From Pavlovales sp. CCMP2436 (Eukaryota; Haptophyta; Pavlovophyceae; Pavlovales): a DNA stretch of 18,137 nt. The notes beneath the pieces were generated by a model. That model did not search any database. It worked only from the letters and a program-made list of their open reading frames with translations, and had not been told where the DNA came from. The DNA lies in NCBI GenBank assembly GCA_026770615.1, contig MU631722.1, positions 94,575 through 112,711 of the forward strand, in the 5' to 3' direction. Positions 1-9,800 of this stretch are shown here, in pieces; positions within the stretch are counted from its first letter, which is position 1, and every line of letters starts with the position of its first letter. A program made the position numbers and the translations under genes.

Positions 1-440
1 ACGATGACGATGCTGCTCCCTGCGGCCGCCGCAGTGTGCGCGCTCGCAGCGTCGCGATGCTGTCCACTTAAGGTACTCGCTGGCACCTCTCGACCACCCG
101 TCTCGCTCGGGTCCTCAAGTGGATGTGCGTCGCGCGCTGCGGAGGGTGCTGCTGCGCGCGGCGGCGGGCCGCACGCGGAGACGCCGCTCAAGGATACCAA
201 GGCTACGATGACGATGCTGCTTCCTGCGGCCGCCGCAGTGTGCGCGCTCGCAGCGTCGCGATGCTGTCCACTCGAGGTACTCGCTGGCACCTCTCGACCA
301 CCCGTCTCGCTCGGGTCCTCAAGTGGATGTTCGTCGCGCGCTTGCGGAGGGCGCTGCTGCGCGCGACGGCGGGCCGCACACGGAGACGCCGCTCAAGGTT
401 ACCAATGCTACGAAGACGATGCTGCTCCCTGCGGCCGCCA
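1..440. repeat. Tandem 204-205 bp GC-rich repeat, 2+ copies
   Basis: Copies start at 1, 205 and 410 with the same opening (acgatgacgatgctgct, third copy acgaagacgatgctgct). The first two are nearly identical over their full length. The third stops matching after about 30 bases. The 204-base period is a multiple of three, so a plus-strand frame stays open through two copies, but the composition (Ala, Arg, Gly, Cys) and the absence of a domain argue that this is a minisatellite rather than a gene. The array lies beyond the 3' end of the KDZ transposase gene and may mark its flank. Confidence 0.85.
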
Positions 441-733
441 CGGCAGGGCTGCGGCGGCCAAGGCGCGGCCGAGGTGGGGCGTGGGGGCCGGGGCGCACAC
501 ACTCACACCCTTTGGTGTGTGTGCTGGTGCATGAGGGTTTGGGTCGATCGCTCGACCTCAGCCTGACGTCGACCAAGCCAATGACTGAACAACACCTGTT
601 GAACCATGTTGAGCCGCTAATATGTATTCTGTTAATGCACCTCGAACCAGTCTTCTAAAATCAGTGTGGAAGTCGGGGGCGGAAAGCCCGTGTCCGCACG
701 CACCTGCACCCCCTGCCCGAGCTGCTCCACCGC

Positions 734-1257
734 TCAAAGCATCTCCATAAAGGCTCGCGCTCGAAGAAAGATACGAGCGTAGTCGGCGTCGTACCCACTG
801 CACGAGTTGTAGATTTCGAAGGTGCGGCGGCGGAGATTTATGCTGAGAAGGACCCAGTGCACGCCACGCATGTTGATGGCGCAGAGGAAGAACACGGCGG
901 AGCGAGCCCAGAGCTTCCTAGGCCAGCGCCAAAAGGTGCGGTCGCGTTCTCCGAGGTTCGGTGCAGGAGCCGCCGCGGTGTCATTGCCAAACAGTTTGCC
1001 CCAGAGCACGGCGTCGACGAGGACGAAGGCGGGCTGGGCGGTGGGCTCGGCGGTGGCGGGCTCGGCGATGAGGGGCTCGGCGGCGGACTGGGCGGAGGCA
1101 GCAGCGTGCTGGGCCGCCTCGATGCAGCTGGCCTCGACGTGAAGCAGAGAGAGAGCTGCGTCCAGTACCGAGTCGTTGACGAAAACGGCCCTTTGTAGCC
1201 TCTGCAGGTCCATGCGATAGATCCTGCACGTCCCGACGGTGATGAGCAGGCCCGTAG
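734..1257 (-). CDS. KDZ exon 6: Ulp1/C48-like protease, C-terminally truncated
   Basis: The acceptor CTGTAG|CT at 1258-1259 completes the split codon from exon 5. The fold markers are VFVNDSVLDAALSLL (Ulp1-type W/F-LND-x-x-I/V entry), then RSAVFFLCAI, then GVHWVLLSIN with the catalytic His, then TFEIYNSCSGY. In active Ulp1 proteases the last motif reads IYDS, so the Asp is Asn here. The frame ends at a TGA at 734-736, before any QxxxxDCG motif with the catalytic Cys. The frame beyond the TGA looks coherent for about 20 codons, so the stop may be a mutation. The protease would clip SUMO-like or self-derived peptides if active; here it is probably dead. Confidence 0.75.
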
Positions 1258-1423
1258 CTACAGGCAGGCAGGCACAGGCAGGCAGACACAGTCAGCGAGA
1301 AGATGCAGGTACAGAAAAGGCAGGTACAGAAAAGGCACATCAGCACAGTCAGGCACATCAGATAGGTTAGTTATGTGTGTGTGCGGGGGCGGCGGGCGGG
1401 CGGGGGGGGGGAGGCGCGCGCAC

Positions 1424-2328
1424 CAGGAACGCCAGGAACATCCCCCGAAAGACTGATAAAGTCTTGCGCGCGCCGCTGCTCGAATTCGGTGACTGCACAC
1501 AGCCGAATGTCGCGCTCCGTCGCGAAGAGAGACATGCCGGCGCGGGGCCCCTCCACTGAGACCCAATCGCCCGGCCGGTGGTAGTGTACTAGCCCGCCAG
1601 TGGCAGCAGCGGCAGCAGCAGCAGCAGCTTCGGCTGCTGCAGCTACCGCCTCCGCCTCCGCCTGCGCGTCGGCGCCCGAAGCATCGTTTGCAGCAGCATC
1701 ACCGCCGTCGAGCAAGCCCTCCTCCTCCGCATCTTGGGCGCTGAGCAGAGCTGTGGTAATGCCAGCCATGTTGCCGTCGGCATCCTCATCGTCAGCAAAG
1801 ATAGGCTGGCGAGAAACTGGCGCATCGCTCGCGCCACCGGGCTCCCCCTCAAAAAGGCGACTCTCAGACGCTGCGCTCTGGCCTCCAAGCTTGAAGGCTT
1901 GCCGCACTTTTGGCAAAGAAGCGCCACAGGCAACGCTCGCACGTTCGAGCTGGGAAGCCATCAGCTTTCTCGAGCGAGCGCGCGCGTGTGAGCTGTAGCG
2001 CAAGATGGAGAAAATGTCGACAGCAGCGGCGATGGTTGCTTGCGCAGCGGTCCCGATTGCGTGGAGTACTCGCAGATTGGCCTCGCCGCGAGACGCCTCG
2101 CGCAGGGCACCGAGCACAGCAGCCGGCGAGGTCTACTCAGTGGCTAAGTCGATCAGAGGCGCAGCGTAGTCCGGGAGCTCCTCCTCCGCTGGCAGCTGCA
2201 AGCGGCGCAGCTGGCAGCGCAGGGCGGACACAATGGCAGCCTGCTCATGAGCAGCGGCCTTGGAGTGCTTGCAGAAGGAAGCGAGAGTTTCATCACACCA
2301 GTCGAAAGTCTCTCGGATACGAGAAAAC
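1424..2328 (-). CDS. KDZ exon 5: helical and Ala-rich linker, with in-frame TAG
   Basis: The acceptor TGCGTAG|G is at 2329-2330 and the donor CCTG|GTGCGC at 1422-1423. The product starts FSRIRETFDWCDETLASF, is helical and charged, then has an acidic stretch and a run of more than fifteen Ala and Glu/Ala residues (about 1600-1680). It ends in the compact segment HYHRPGDWVSVEG...FISLSGDVPG. A TAG at 2133-2135 splits it, with the same frame open on both sides. The region after the Ala run may be a small beta domain, but I do not recognise it. Confidence 0.6.
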
Positions 2329-2332
2329 CTAC

Positions 2333-2618
2333 GCAGACAGTGGGCAGACAGTTGGCAGACAGTGGGCGGCAGACAGTGGGGAGCCAGTGGGGAGACAGTG
2401 GGCAGCAGACAGTGGGCAGACAGTGGGCAGACAGTGGGCGGCAGACAGTGGGCAGACAGTGGGCAGACAGTGGGCAGCAGACAGTGGGCAGCCAGTGGGC
2501 AGCCAGTGGGCAGACAGTGGGGAGACAGTGGGCAGCAGACAGTTGGCAGACAGTGGGCGGCAGACAGTGGGGAGACAGTGGAGAGACAGTGGGCAGCAGA
2601 CAGTGGACAGCAGACACA
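2333..2618. repeat. Minisatellite, about 10-14 bp units (gggcagacagt)
   Basis: About 285 bases are built from variants of gggcagacagt and gcagcagacagt, with larger blocks such as tgggcggcagacagtgggca repeated. All three minus-strand frames are free of stops here, so open frames across it are not evidence of coding. It falls where the intron between KDZ exons 4 and 5 is predicted. Confidence 0.9.
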
Positions 2619-2628
2619 AGTGCTCTGC

Positions 2629-3552
2629 TCAATTGTTGGCGCGCTGGTAGAGCAAGAGCTTGTCGGCGAGCACCGTCGCGTCGGGCAGCATCTCCGGGCC
2701 TGCGTGCCACGGGAACTGGCCCGCCCAGCACTTGTTTGCAAGCGATTCGGCGCTGGATTCAAACCACATGGACTCGCGTTCGCTGCCGCCCAGCCCGCCG
2801 CCGAGCCCGCCGCCGCCAAGCCCATCACCGCCGCCTAGCCCGCCGCCGTTCTTGCGCTCCGCCGCCGTCTTTTCCAGCAAGACGAGCTTGCGCAAATTGT
2901 CGCGCACAACCTTTGTGCTGGCTTCCAGCCGGCTCCCTCCAATCTTTTGGTCGTGGGCGTTGCGCGCAGTCGCCTGTTTTTGCCTGAGCTGCTCTCCGAG
3001 GTATACCTCGGCCACGATGCGCGTGCGCAGCGACAAAATCTGAGCCTCTGCGTTCGTGCGGGCCGTGCGCGCGATCGAGCCAACCACGCAGCGGACCTCG
3101 GCCATGGGCTCTGCGCAGAGCTGGAGCCAGTTCCCGGGGAATTTGACGTCCTCGTCCCAGAGTTCGAGGCGACGGCCAGCCTCGAGCACACTACGCGCAC
3201 TGGCAGCCTCGTCTGCGGGGAGCCTGAGCCTCACGAGCAGAACTTCGAACGCGAGACGAACGTGAGCGAGGCGCTGCGTTCGCGCAGCTGTGCACGCGAG
3301 GAGCTCGCGCCGACCGGTCAGCGAGCGCCACGCGGTGAGCGGGCCGACATGGCTCAGATAGCGGTTGAGGCGCTCAACAAACTCGTAGTCGAGTTTGCAT
3401 GCGCCCGCGAGCGAGTTGGCGCCGTGCAGGACCTGGCAGGCGAAGCCGTGCGAGCCGAGGTGGAATTCGTTCACGCCAAAGTGCATGCCCAGGTCAAGCA
3501 GCCCGTCAAAGCCCTTCGCGTTCCCTGCGCCGTCGTAGCGCATGCCCATTAC
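2629..3552 (-). CDS. KDZ exon 4: transposase C-terminal core and helical region
   Basis: The acceptor GCGCAG|GTAATGG is at 3553-3555 and enters in phase 0. The product contains VNEFHLGSHGFACQVLHG, then the catalytic-Glu candidate FVERLNRYLSHVGPLTAW and a following RRELL segment, matching the KDZ arrangement H-x3-H-x3-CQ then E-R-L-x-x-Y/W-L. A long basic helical region and a Gly-rich stretch near 2790-2850 follow. The frame runs to a TGA at 2629, but the donor is uncertain. AA|GTGCTG at 2730-2731 gives the phase exon 5 needs and would end the exon at 2732. The other possibility is that coding continues into the minisatellite. Confidence 0.7.
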   Translation of the reverse strand, partial: VMGMRYDGAGNAKGFDGLLDLGMHFGVNEFHLGSHGFACQVLHGANSLAGACKLDYEFVERLNRYLSHVGPLTAWRSLTGRRELLACTAARTQRLAHVRLAFEVLLVRLRLPADEAASARSVLEAGRRLELWDEDVKFPGNWLQLCAEPMAEVRCVVGSIARTARTNAEAQILSLRTRIVAEVYLGEQLRQKQATARNAHDQKIGGSRLEASTKVVRDNLRKLVLLEKTAAERKNGGGLGGGDGLGGGGLGGGLGGSERESMWFESSAESLANKCWAGQFPWHAGPEMLPDATVLADKLLLYQRANN

Positions 3553-3777
3553 CTGCGCAGGGGTAGAGGGGCAGGCAGTGGGTTAGTTATAGGAAGAAGA
3601 ATAATCTCACTATAATTAAAAAAACATGCGGAATAATAATTTTCATGAGTGGAGGGGGGGGGTCCTGGCGAGGGCGTGAGCATTGGATGGAGAGGAGAAG
3701 GCGAGGAGGTATCTACTTATTTATTTTGTTGCCGTTCTGGGGGGGGGGTGGACAGGGCGAGTAGAGGGGACACGGAC

Positions 3778-4253
3778 CTCGAGCATGCGACGGCTGTGCT
3801 TGCCGAGGAACGCCTGGTCGCGCATGTTGCGGGCCATGCCTTTCTCGATGTTCTGGAAGCATGCGAGGAATTGGCAGGCTGTGTCACCGGCCACCGTTCG
3901 CGGCATCGCCTGCTTGGCATCTTTAATGATCCCAGCCTCGGCGAGCCGCACGAGGCGGAGGCGGAGGAGGAGCAGTGCCACGTAGGCGTGCACGAGCGAC
4001 TCTCCGCCCTGGCGAATGTCGAACATCACGAGGATGTGGCCATGCGGGCACGCCAGCACGACTAGCGCCTCGACGTCGCGCGCCCGCGCAGCGCAAGGCT
4101 CGACTTCGCCCAAGGCCCGGAGCCTAGCATGCTCACAGTACGCCTGCGCTTTGTAGTTGGCCGCCTCTCGCGCTGCTATGTACATGTCCTCGGCCAGGGC
4201 CGCGTCGGCCCAGGCAGAGCCGCCGAGCTCGTCGTCGTAGGAGCTCGACAGAT
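3778..4253 (-). CDS. KDZ exon 3: transposase core (CPHG and GDTACQ motifs)
   Basis: The acceptor CCACAG|AT at 4254-4256 restores the frame with exon 2. The donor GAG|GTCCGT is at 3776-3777 and exits in phase 0. The product has VLACPHGHILVMFDIRQGGES (Cys-x-His-Gly, then Gly-Glu), and later MPRTVAGDTACQFLACF, which lines up with the KDZ second acidic motif usually written YDIAC. The residues between are a hydrophobic helix rich in Leu/Arg. The intron to exon 4 (3553-3777) holds the only AT-rich tract nearby and a run of nine or more G. Confidence 0.75.
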
Positions 4254-4387
4254 CTGTGGAGTGGGCATCGAGGGGGAGCAGCGGGGGGGGAGGGGAAAGA
4301 GGGGGGGTTAGTTACATGGGGGAGGGGCGGGTTAGATATGAGGGCAGCGGGCAGGGGGAGTCAGTGCACAGTCAGAAGCAGGCGCAC

Positions 4388-4536
4388 CCGTGAAGTCGGA
4401 GCTTTTTGCTCCCTGGTGCCGCAGGTGGTAGCATTTAAAGTCAGCGTCGACAGCGACGCTGCGCACGCCCGACATGCAGCCGAAGCAGAAGTTGCGATAC
4501 CGCGACGGCATCCGCGCCTTTTCAGTCTGGACCCAT
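4388..4536 (-). CDS. KDZ exon 2: strand-1 Asp motif
   Basis: The acceptor CCCTAG|A lies at 4537-4538, preceded by a C/T-rich tract, and the donor G|GTGCGC at 4386-4387. The phase-2 entry and phase-1 exit both match the neighbouring exons. The product includes FCFGCMSGV followed by VAVDADFKCYHLRHQG. Compare the KDZ pattern of a Cys pair, a hydrophobic strand, then D-x-N/D-F-x-L, which supplies the first acidic residue of the RNase H fold. Confidence 0.7.
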
Positions 4537-4788
4537 CTAGGGTACATACAAGAGGGGAGGGGCCATTGAGGAGGGGGGGGGGTTCTAATTGTTGTTGCTG
4601 TCATTAAGACTAGAGGGAGAGGGCGGATGGTTTTTTTTTTTTTTTTTCAATATAATTTGGAGACGGGGGGGGGAGAGGGGGGCAGTGAGGATGATTATTG
4701 CAATAATTATAATACTTATACTTATGCTTATACAATAATAACAATAACAATGAAGCAGGGAGGCAGGGCCACCGGGGGGGGGGCATAC
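4537..4788 (-). other. Intron of the KDZ gene with AT-rich and poly-T/poly-G tracts
   Basis: Bounded by GTATGC (4783-4788) and a C/T-rich tract ending CCCTAG (4537-4542) on the minus strand. It contains a plus-strand T-run of about 17 (4631-4647), an AT-rich simple repeat (4700-4750) and two G-runs. No gene is visible in it. Confidence 0.7.
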
Positions 4789-6020
4789 CTTGTGCGGGAG
4801 TACGAGTTAAATGCTGCGCGGGCGGCAGGCATCGAGATGCGTTTGACCGGCCGAGCGAGCGTGTCGTTGGCTCTCTCTTGTAGCTCGTCACAGATGCCGT
4901 GCAGCCCGTTGCCGGTAATGTTGACACGGTCATGCCATAATGCGAGGAGAGGCACGGCGAAGAGCGTTTGCGTCTGATCGGTGGTCGCGCACTCGGCCCC
5001 AAACACCAGCCGCGCATCCTGCGGCGAGGGGCGAAACGTCTTCTCGCATAGCCAGCAGTACTAGTCGAAGTCGGGGAAGGAAAACACGCCATCGGAGGTC
5101 CAGATGTCGATCTTGCGCGAGCGCAACGAAGCTGTACACTGCGCGAGACGTGTGTTTTTGCAGCAGACGTCAGGGCACGTCCTAGGGACCGCAGACGGCG
5201 ACAAGAGCAGCAAGGGCACCTCGTACAGCTGCGGGTCGAGTCCGTCTCGCGCATCGGTCAGATCGAGCCCCTCGACGAACTGGTACGGTTCTAGCCCCAG
5301 AATGCCACCAGCGCACTCGCCCGCGCCGCCACTCGCCGCACAGCCCTGCTCGCCCCAGCACATCCATCTCGGGTGCGTGTGGAAGTAGCTATGCGCCTCA
5401 TGGTCGCAATCGGGGCACAGCGGGCTTAGGCTGCATAGCGAACACTGGATGACAACGAGCGGGCGTGCCGCCGCCCCCAGGCCGCAGGCCTTAGACGAAC
5501 AGCGGTAGGTCGCTAGGTGTGGTCGCTGTACGCCATCTTCGTTGTCGGGCTCGAGCGTGAACAGCACCTGGGCACCTTCGCGCTCGAAAGCGCTTGACAC
5601 GCGCAGCCCAGACACCTCGTTCCAGCGGATATTCTGCTCGCGTATGCTGCGCCTGTTGCCGCCGCCACCACCGCTCCAGCCGCAGCTCCCCCCACACTGG
5701 TTGCCCTCACTGGTTGCCTCCTCGTCGTCGAAGACATACTCCTCATCCTCTCGGTCGACGACATGCGGCGAGTCGTGCCCTCCGGCACTCGTGCTTGGCC
5801 CGGCCCCGGCCTCGGTCCTGCCCGCCTTGTGCCGCTTGTTCGTCGTCGTGTTGACGAAGATGCGGGTCGTGCCCTCCGGCACTGCCACCGGCATAAGGCC
5901 GCTGGGCGTGCGCTGGTAGGCTGTGTAGCGCATCTGCGTCCCGGCGGGCCTGTCGGCGCCATGTCGCTCGGCGCAACTCGTCGGCGCTCGCGGCGCGCTC
6001 TGAGCAGGTCGAGCACGCAC
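4789..6020 (-). CDS. KDZ exon 1: Cys/His-rich N-terminal region
   Basis: Open from 6020. The better start is the ATG at 5931-5933, because codons before it are low-complexity Arg/Ala. The first third has an acidic stretch and a Gly/Ser linker. The second half holds clustered Cys and His (CSLCSLSPLCPDCDHEAH, then HTHPRWMCWGEQGC, later PDVCCKNT), typical of the CxC zinc clusters that precede KDZ transposase domains. A TAG at 5061-5063 interrupts the frame. Directly after it the same frame gives YCWLCEKTF and continues for 88 codons to a strong donor (AAG|GTATG) at 4788, so the stop lies inside a conserved-looking zinc motif. Confidence 0.75.
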
Positions 6021-6044
6021 GGGCGTAACCGTCGGTCACGCGCG

Positions 6045-6090
6045 TGCCCTACTGTACCGGATTTCACCCGGTAGCCCCACCTCGAAAGGG
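6045..6090. other. Junction between GC-rich KDZ/host sequence and lower-GC viral sequence
   Basis: Codon and base composition change sharply here. To the right the minus-strand fibre frame reads as a compact protein. To the left the same frame becomes Arg-rich nonsense. A short palindrome-like piece, accggatttcacccggt (6056-6072), sits at the switch. No target-site duplication could be assigned. Confidence 0.55.
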
Positions 6091-6805
6091 GGGTCGTTAG
6101 TGAAGTGAATGGATTAATCGTATGGGATACCATTTTTACCGCCTCAGGGTATTGCATCTGCACCCACTGGTTTCCAACACCAGACGATGAATAAGCGGTC
6201 TCTGCGCTGGCCCAATAAGAGTTTTCTATACGATCAAAGCATCTCCAACCCACAAAAGCGGCGTTGTTTTGATAGTAAGAGCTTTGGGATGCTCTCCAAC
6301 CCGTTGTAACAGGCCAGTTAGGGTCTACGTTGATGACGGTAGTGTTGGTAAAGGCTGGAGAGACTTTATTAAGAGCATTGATCACTGTGGGGTTGTAAGC
6401 GGGTGATGCAATTACCTGTAAAGGGGTGTACTGATTATCGGTAGTTATAACCCACGAGTCGGACGCTGCAGTACAGTTTAGAATCGTAACAGCTTCAGTG
6501 GTCAACAATTCCGAGTTCAAAAGCACCAGATTTTCAACGAGATTATAAGTCTCGCCAGTATTTGAACGACCAATTATATCACCCGAAAAAAACGAATCAT
6601 GTCCTATGGTTGTAGGTAGGCGCTTGTCTGTGAAATCATCAATACCAAGAGCTCGGTTTTTGTTTGTAATAACAGAAAGACGCGAAATCGGGCAAATAAC
6701 CCCCGTGTAGATGCTGTTTACGAGAACACCTCCGCAGATTCTAATAACTGGTTTGTAAATCTGCGAGTAAAACGCAATGTTAGACGACGCTTCGGGCACG
6801 ATCAT
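6050..6805 (-). pseudogene. Virus fibre-like protein with discoidin (F5/8 C-like) domain, C-terminally truncated
   Basis: About 240 convincing codons start at the ATG at 6803-6805. The N-terminal 150 residues are beta-rich with few charges, as expected of a virion attachment or fibre protein. Residues about 165-235 look like the first half of a galactose-binding discoidin domain: WRASQSSYYQNNAAFVGW, a CFDR turn, NSYWASAETAY, then WVQMQYPEAVKMVSHTI. The second half of the fold is absent, because the frame turns into GC-rich nonsense after about 6086. The gene diverges from the polymerase-like/helicase gene, and the two start codons overlap by 29 bases. A surface-glycan-binding role on the algal host is inference from the domain. 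The fibre call is less certain than the discoidin-like pattern. Confidence 0.6.
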
Positions 6806-9800
6806 ATCGCCGCTTTACCCAAAATTCGGCTCTTACTTGCACGTTGATAACCCCAATCCGATAACCGGCAAGGTGCATGGCGTCATAAAAACACCAGTAA
6901 AAATGTTACTAACAACCCCAACACACGTCGAATCTTTCACTGCGTCGACGTTCGGATTTGTAACGACCGACAGCGAAGTTATAAAGCTTGATGTTGCTGA
7001 GATGACCGCCAAACATACAGAGCTCCTGAAGAGTGATGGTACATTAATAACCTACCCGTCAAACAACCAAAGCTGTCCACAGCGGATTCTTCGCTCAGAT
7101 GGAACCGTGTACGCCCTCCAGACGCCATATAACTTGTGGTCTAACGAGAAGTGGAAGCCCCAAATAAAACGAGCCACGATGAACTCGGCCGATATAGGTC
7201 CGGATGTGTTCTGTGCATGCATACAAGCGGTTCTTCTAACGGGTCGATGCAGATTCGAGCTGTACGATACATTCCCTCGTGGGGAGCCAGAAGATAGAGA
7301 GACAGAGCTAGACGGGGACGATGTAGAACTACGGCAGACGAAGCCCCGAATTACCGCTGAAAATATTATCAATATCGACCAATCTAAAGCGTACACTCGA
7401 GCATTTGACCCGTGCATGACCCCATTTCTAGCAAGACCCGGGTGCTGTATTGGAAAAATCAGCGAAGTGTTTAGTATATCGAGCCATGAGGAGATGAAAG
7501 ACATCCTATCACAAAAAATCGAAGGGCTTCTGGCCATCAACACCAGTACAGTAGACTTCTCGACGGTGTGCTCTGAAAAAATCATAGAATATTTGCGAAT
7601 CGAAACCCCAGATCTCAACACGGATTACATTACAGCCGCAAAAATACAAGAGACACTCACCAACGTGTACACAACAAAAATTGCAAGAAGCTACGAAGTC
7701 GATGATCGCGGGTTTTATAAGCTCCAAGCTCCAACGGTACCAAAGATTCTCACATTCCCAGAGGCACGGTTTTGGTTGATGTGCGGTGTAACGTTCGAGG
7801 CTCATATTGCCATGGTCTCATACGATTGTGTCCCGATAATATGGGACGACACATCTCATACAAAAGAAGGCGGTATTCGCCATTATGCCAAGGCCGTGGG
7901 AATAGGGATGAGTACTAGCCTCAGCAGCCGCTTCCACATGTGCGGTACAGAGGTTCAGGCTCAACAATATTACGCACTGGCTCTTGAAGACCCAAATCTC
8001 GATGAAACCCGAGTTCATATAAGAACCGTAGGCGAAAATATGATCGAGATCGAACATCCACTCGGGGGAGTAAACACAACAGCTCATGTCAGTGCATATA
8101 TCACCGCTTGCCAGCGGGTACAGGCCGTGTGCCAAGCATTTGTACTTCCTGAATGTCTCGAGCTTGTAACAGATGGCATCTACTGCTTGATGGACCGAAC
8201 GCTCGACTACGACCGCCTCCTGCTTCCAACATTTATGATAAAAGACACAGGGTCTATGCCAGACGTTGCAGCCACACCTACCCTGTCAAACTTGAGAGTG
8301 GACAACATAAACCTCGTGTTTCATATGCCCGATTACGAGAATAAAAATGGATTTTACAAGCCCCGAAACAAGGAGCTTCTCGGGCCGCTTACAGCTGCAT
8401 CTGGATCCCCGGCAATAATAACCGGTGCTGCCGGCTCAGGAAAACCACCCTTATACTGAATGCAGTGCTAGACGGCTCATTGACCGATACGGTGTTTTGC
8501 TCGCCAACTCACCTTCTTCGACTCGACGCTTTGAAAAAGGGGTTCACCCAAACCATGTGTCACGCTCGACTTCTAGGAGGCCGTGTTTTCACCGAAGAGC
8601 GTACGCGAGACCTAAACAAACGTCCTCCAGCAAACATCATAGTCGACGAAGCCACCATGTTGAATCAGAAACAGAGAATAAAAATAGAAGAATTTGCAAA
8701 GGGAGGGGTGCGAGGTTGTTTTTCCTGGGCGATTACTGCCCTTTAACTAGCATACCGATGCAGTGCCAGCCTGTAGACAGTGCGAGCATGAATCTCAAAG
8801 GTCTACGCCGATACCACGTTGAGGGCGTGAAGCGAACAAGCGACCCTTTGCTCATGGTGATTCAAGAGGCGCTGCGATACGTAATTGGAAACACCGCAGG
8901 AGGGCTCTTCTTCGCTAACGGATACGAAGGCGAGGACCCGGTCGACGCGGTCATGGAAGCACGCAACTTCATCTTCAACGCGGTAAGAGAGGAGAATCAC
9001 AGCTCGGTATACAGGGTGTGCGAAGAGATAAAGCAGGGCGACATAATATTAGCAGCAACACGCATCTGCCCACACTGCGGTCATACGGCAGTAGAAAAGT
9101 GTAAGTGCATGACAGCCAAGTCGATCGAAGATGTGAATTTCATCAGCAAGGCCAAGAAGGAGCTCTACATACAACGGCACACCAAGCCCAAGGACGGCGG
9201 GCGGGGGGGCGGGCGCGATGGAGGGCTCGTGGTAGGGGGGAGGAAGAGGAAGAGGAAGAGGAAGAGATCGACCTCCGGCCGCTCACAGCGTACAGCTCAG
9301 TGGCTCTCGAATACGCTCGCGAGCTGGCTGACCATGGTGGGTCTGGTGATGTTGAGTGGAAGTGCACAAAAACTATCAGAGGAACCTTGCTTGTCAATGG
9401 CACACGCTTCCTAGCGGACCGGATAGCACCAACTCTCGGAGGGGTGGATCTTACCGCCCACATAGGCGAAGGGATTACCTTTTCGCCCACTGCAACAATT
9501 CACAGCTTCCAGGGTATTACTTTCGAAGGCGGCAAGCTCCACCTAGACATGAACATGATATGGGATGTGCGGATGCTGTACGTGGCCGTCAGTCGAGTCC
9601 GGACCCTTGAGCAGCTCGCTGTTGTCATGTCCGCAAAGCAAACACGGTACATGGGTGAGGGTGTGGAACACAGAACGGAGAAGGCTAGACAGTTCCTATC
9701 AAGGCAAAACGCATCCCAAGCGAGAAGCAGCGTCTCAACTACTTGGCCGCTAATAAACGTCGGGTGCAGATTCTCGCCGACGCCAAAGCAATTCGGGTTG

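Larger units (their letters stand above)
734..6020 (-). pseudogene. KDZ-class transposase with N-terminal Cys/His cluster and C-terminal Ulp1-like protease (spliced, decayed)
   Basis: Minus-strand gene of about 1,340 codons, assembled from six exons: 5933 (or 6020)-4789, 4536-4388, 4253-3778, 3552-about 2732, 2328-1424 and 1257-734. Phases agree at every junction. In order it carries a Cys/His-rich cluster (exon 1), the strand-1 aspartate motif VDADF after a CFGC pair (exon 2), CPHGHI and GDTACQF (exon 3), FHLGSHGFACQ and FVERLNRYLS (exon 4), a coiled, Ala-rich linker (exon 5) and a Ulp1/C48 protease fold (exon 6). This motif order is that of KDZ transposases (Kyakuja, Dileera, Zisupton), RNase H-fold enzymes, some of which carry Ulp1 domains. 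In-frame TAG codons at 5061-5063 and 2133-2135 and a protease that ends before its catalytic Cys suggest an inactive copy. No terminal inverted repeats were found. Family assignment is from motif memory, not a search. Confidence 0.8.

Noticed and set aside
1..566. Plus-strand Ala/Arg/Cys-rich open frames in the 204-bp repeat
   Set aside because: They come from GC-rich tandem repetition with no domain, and several frames are open at once.
1600..1998. Plus-strand Ala/Ser-rich open frame
   Set aside because: It is the reverse of the Ala-rich linker of KDZ exon 5, and the minus strand has splice-compatible coding.
2333..2618. Possible CRISPR-like array
   Set aside because: Units are 10-14 bases with no unique spacers, in a eukaryotic context. 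It is a minisatellite.
7052..8135. Minus-strand frames under the polymerase-like gene
   Set aside because: They are shadows of the plus-strand gene, which has palm and helicase motifs.
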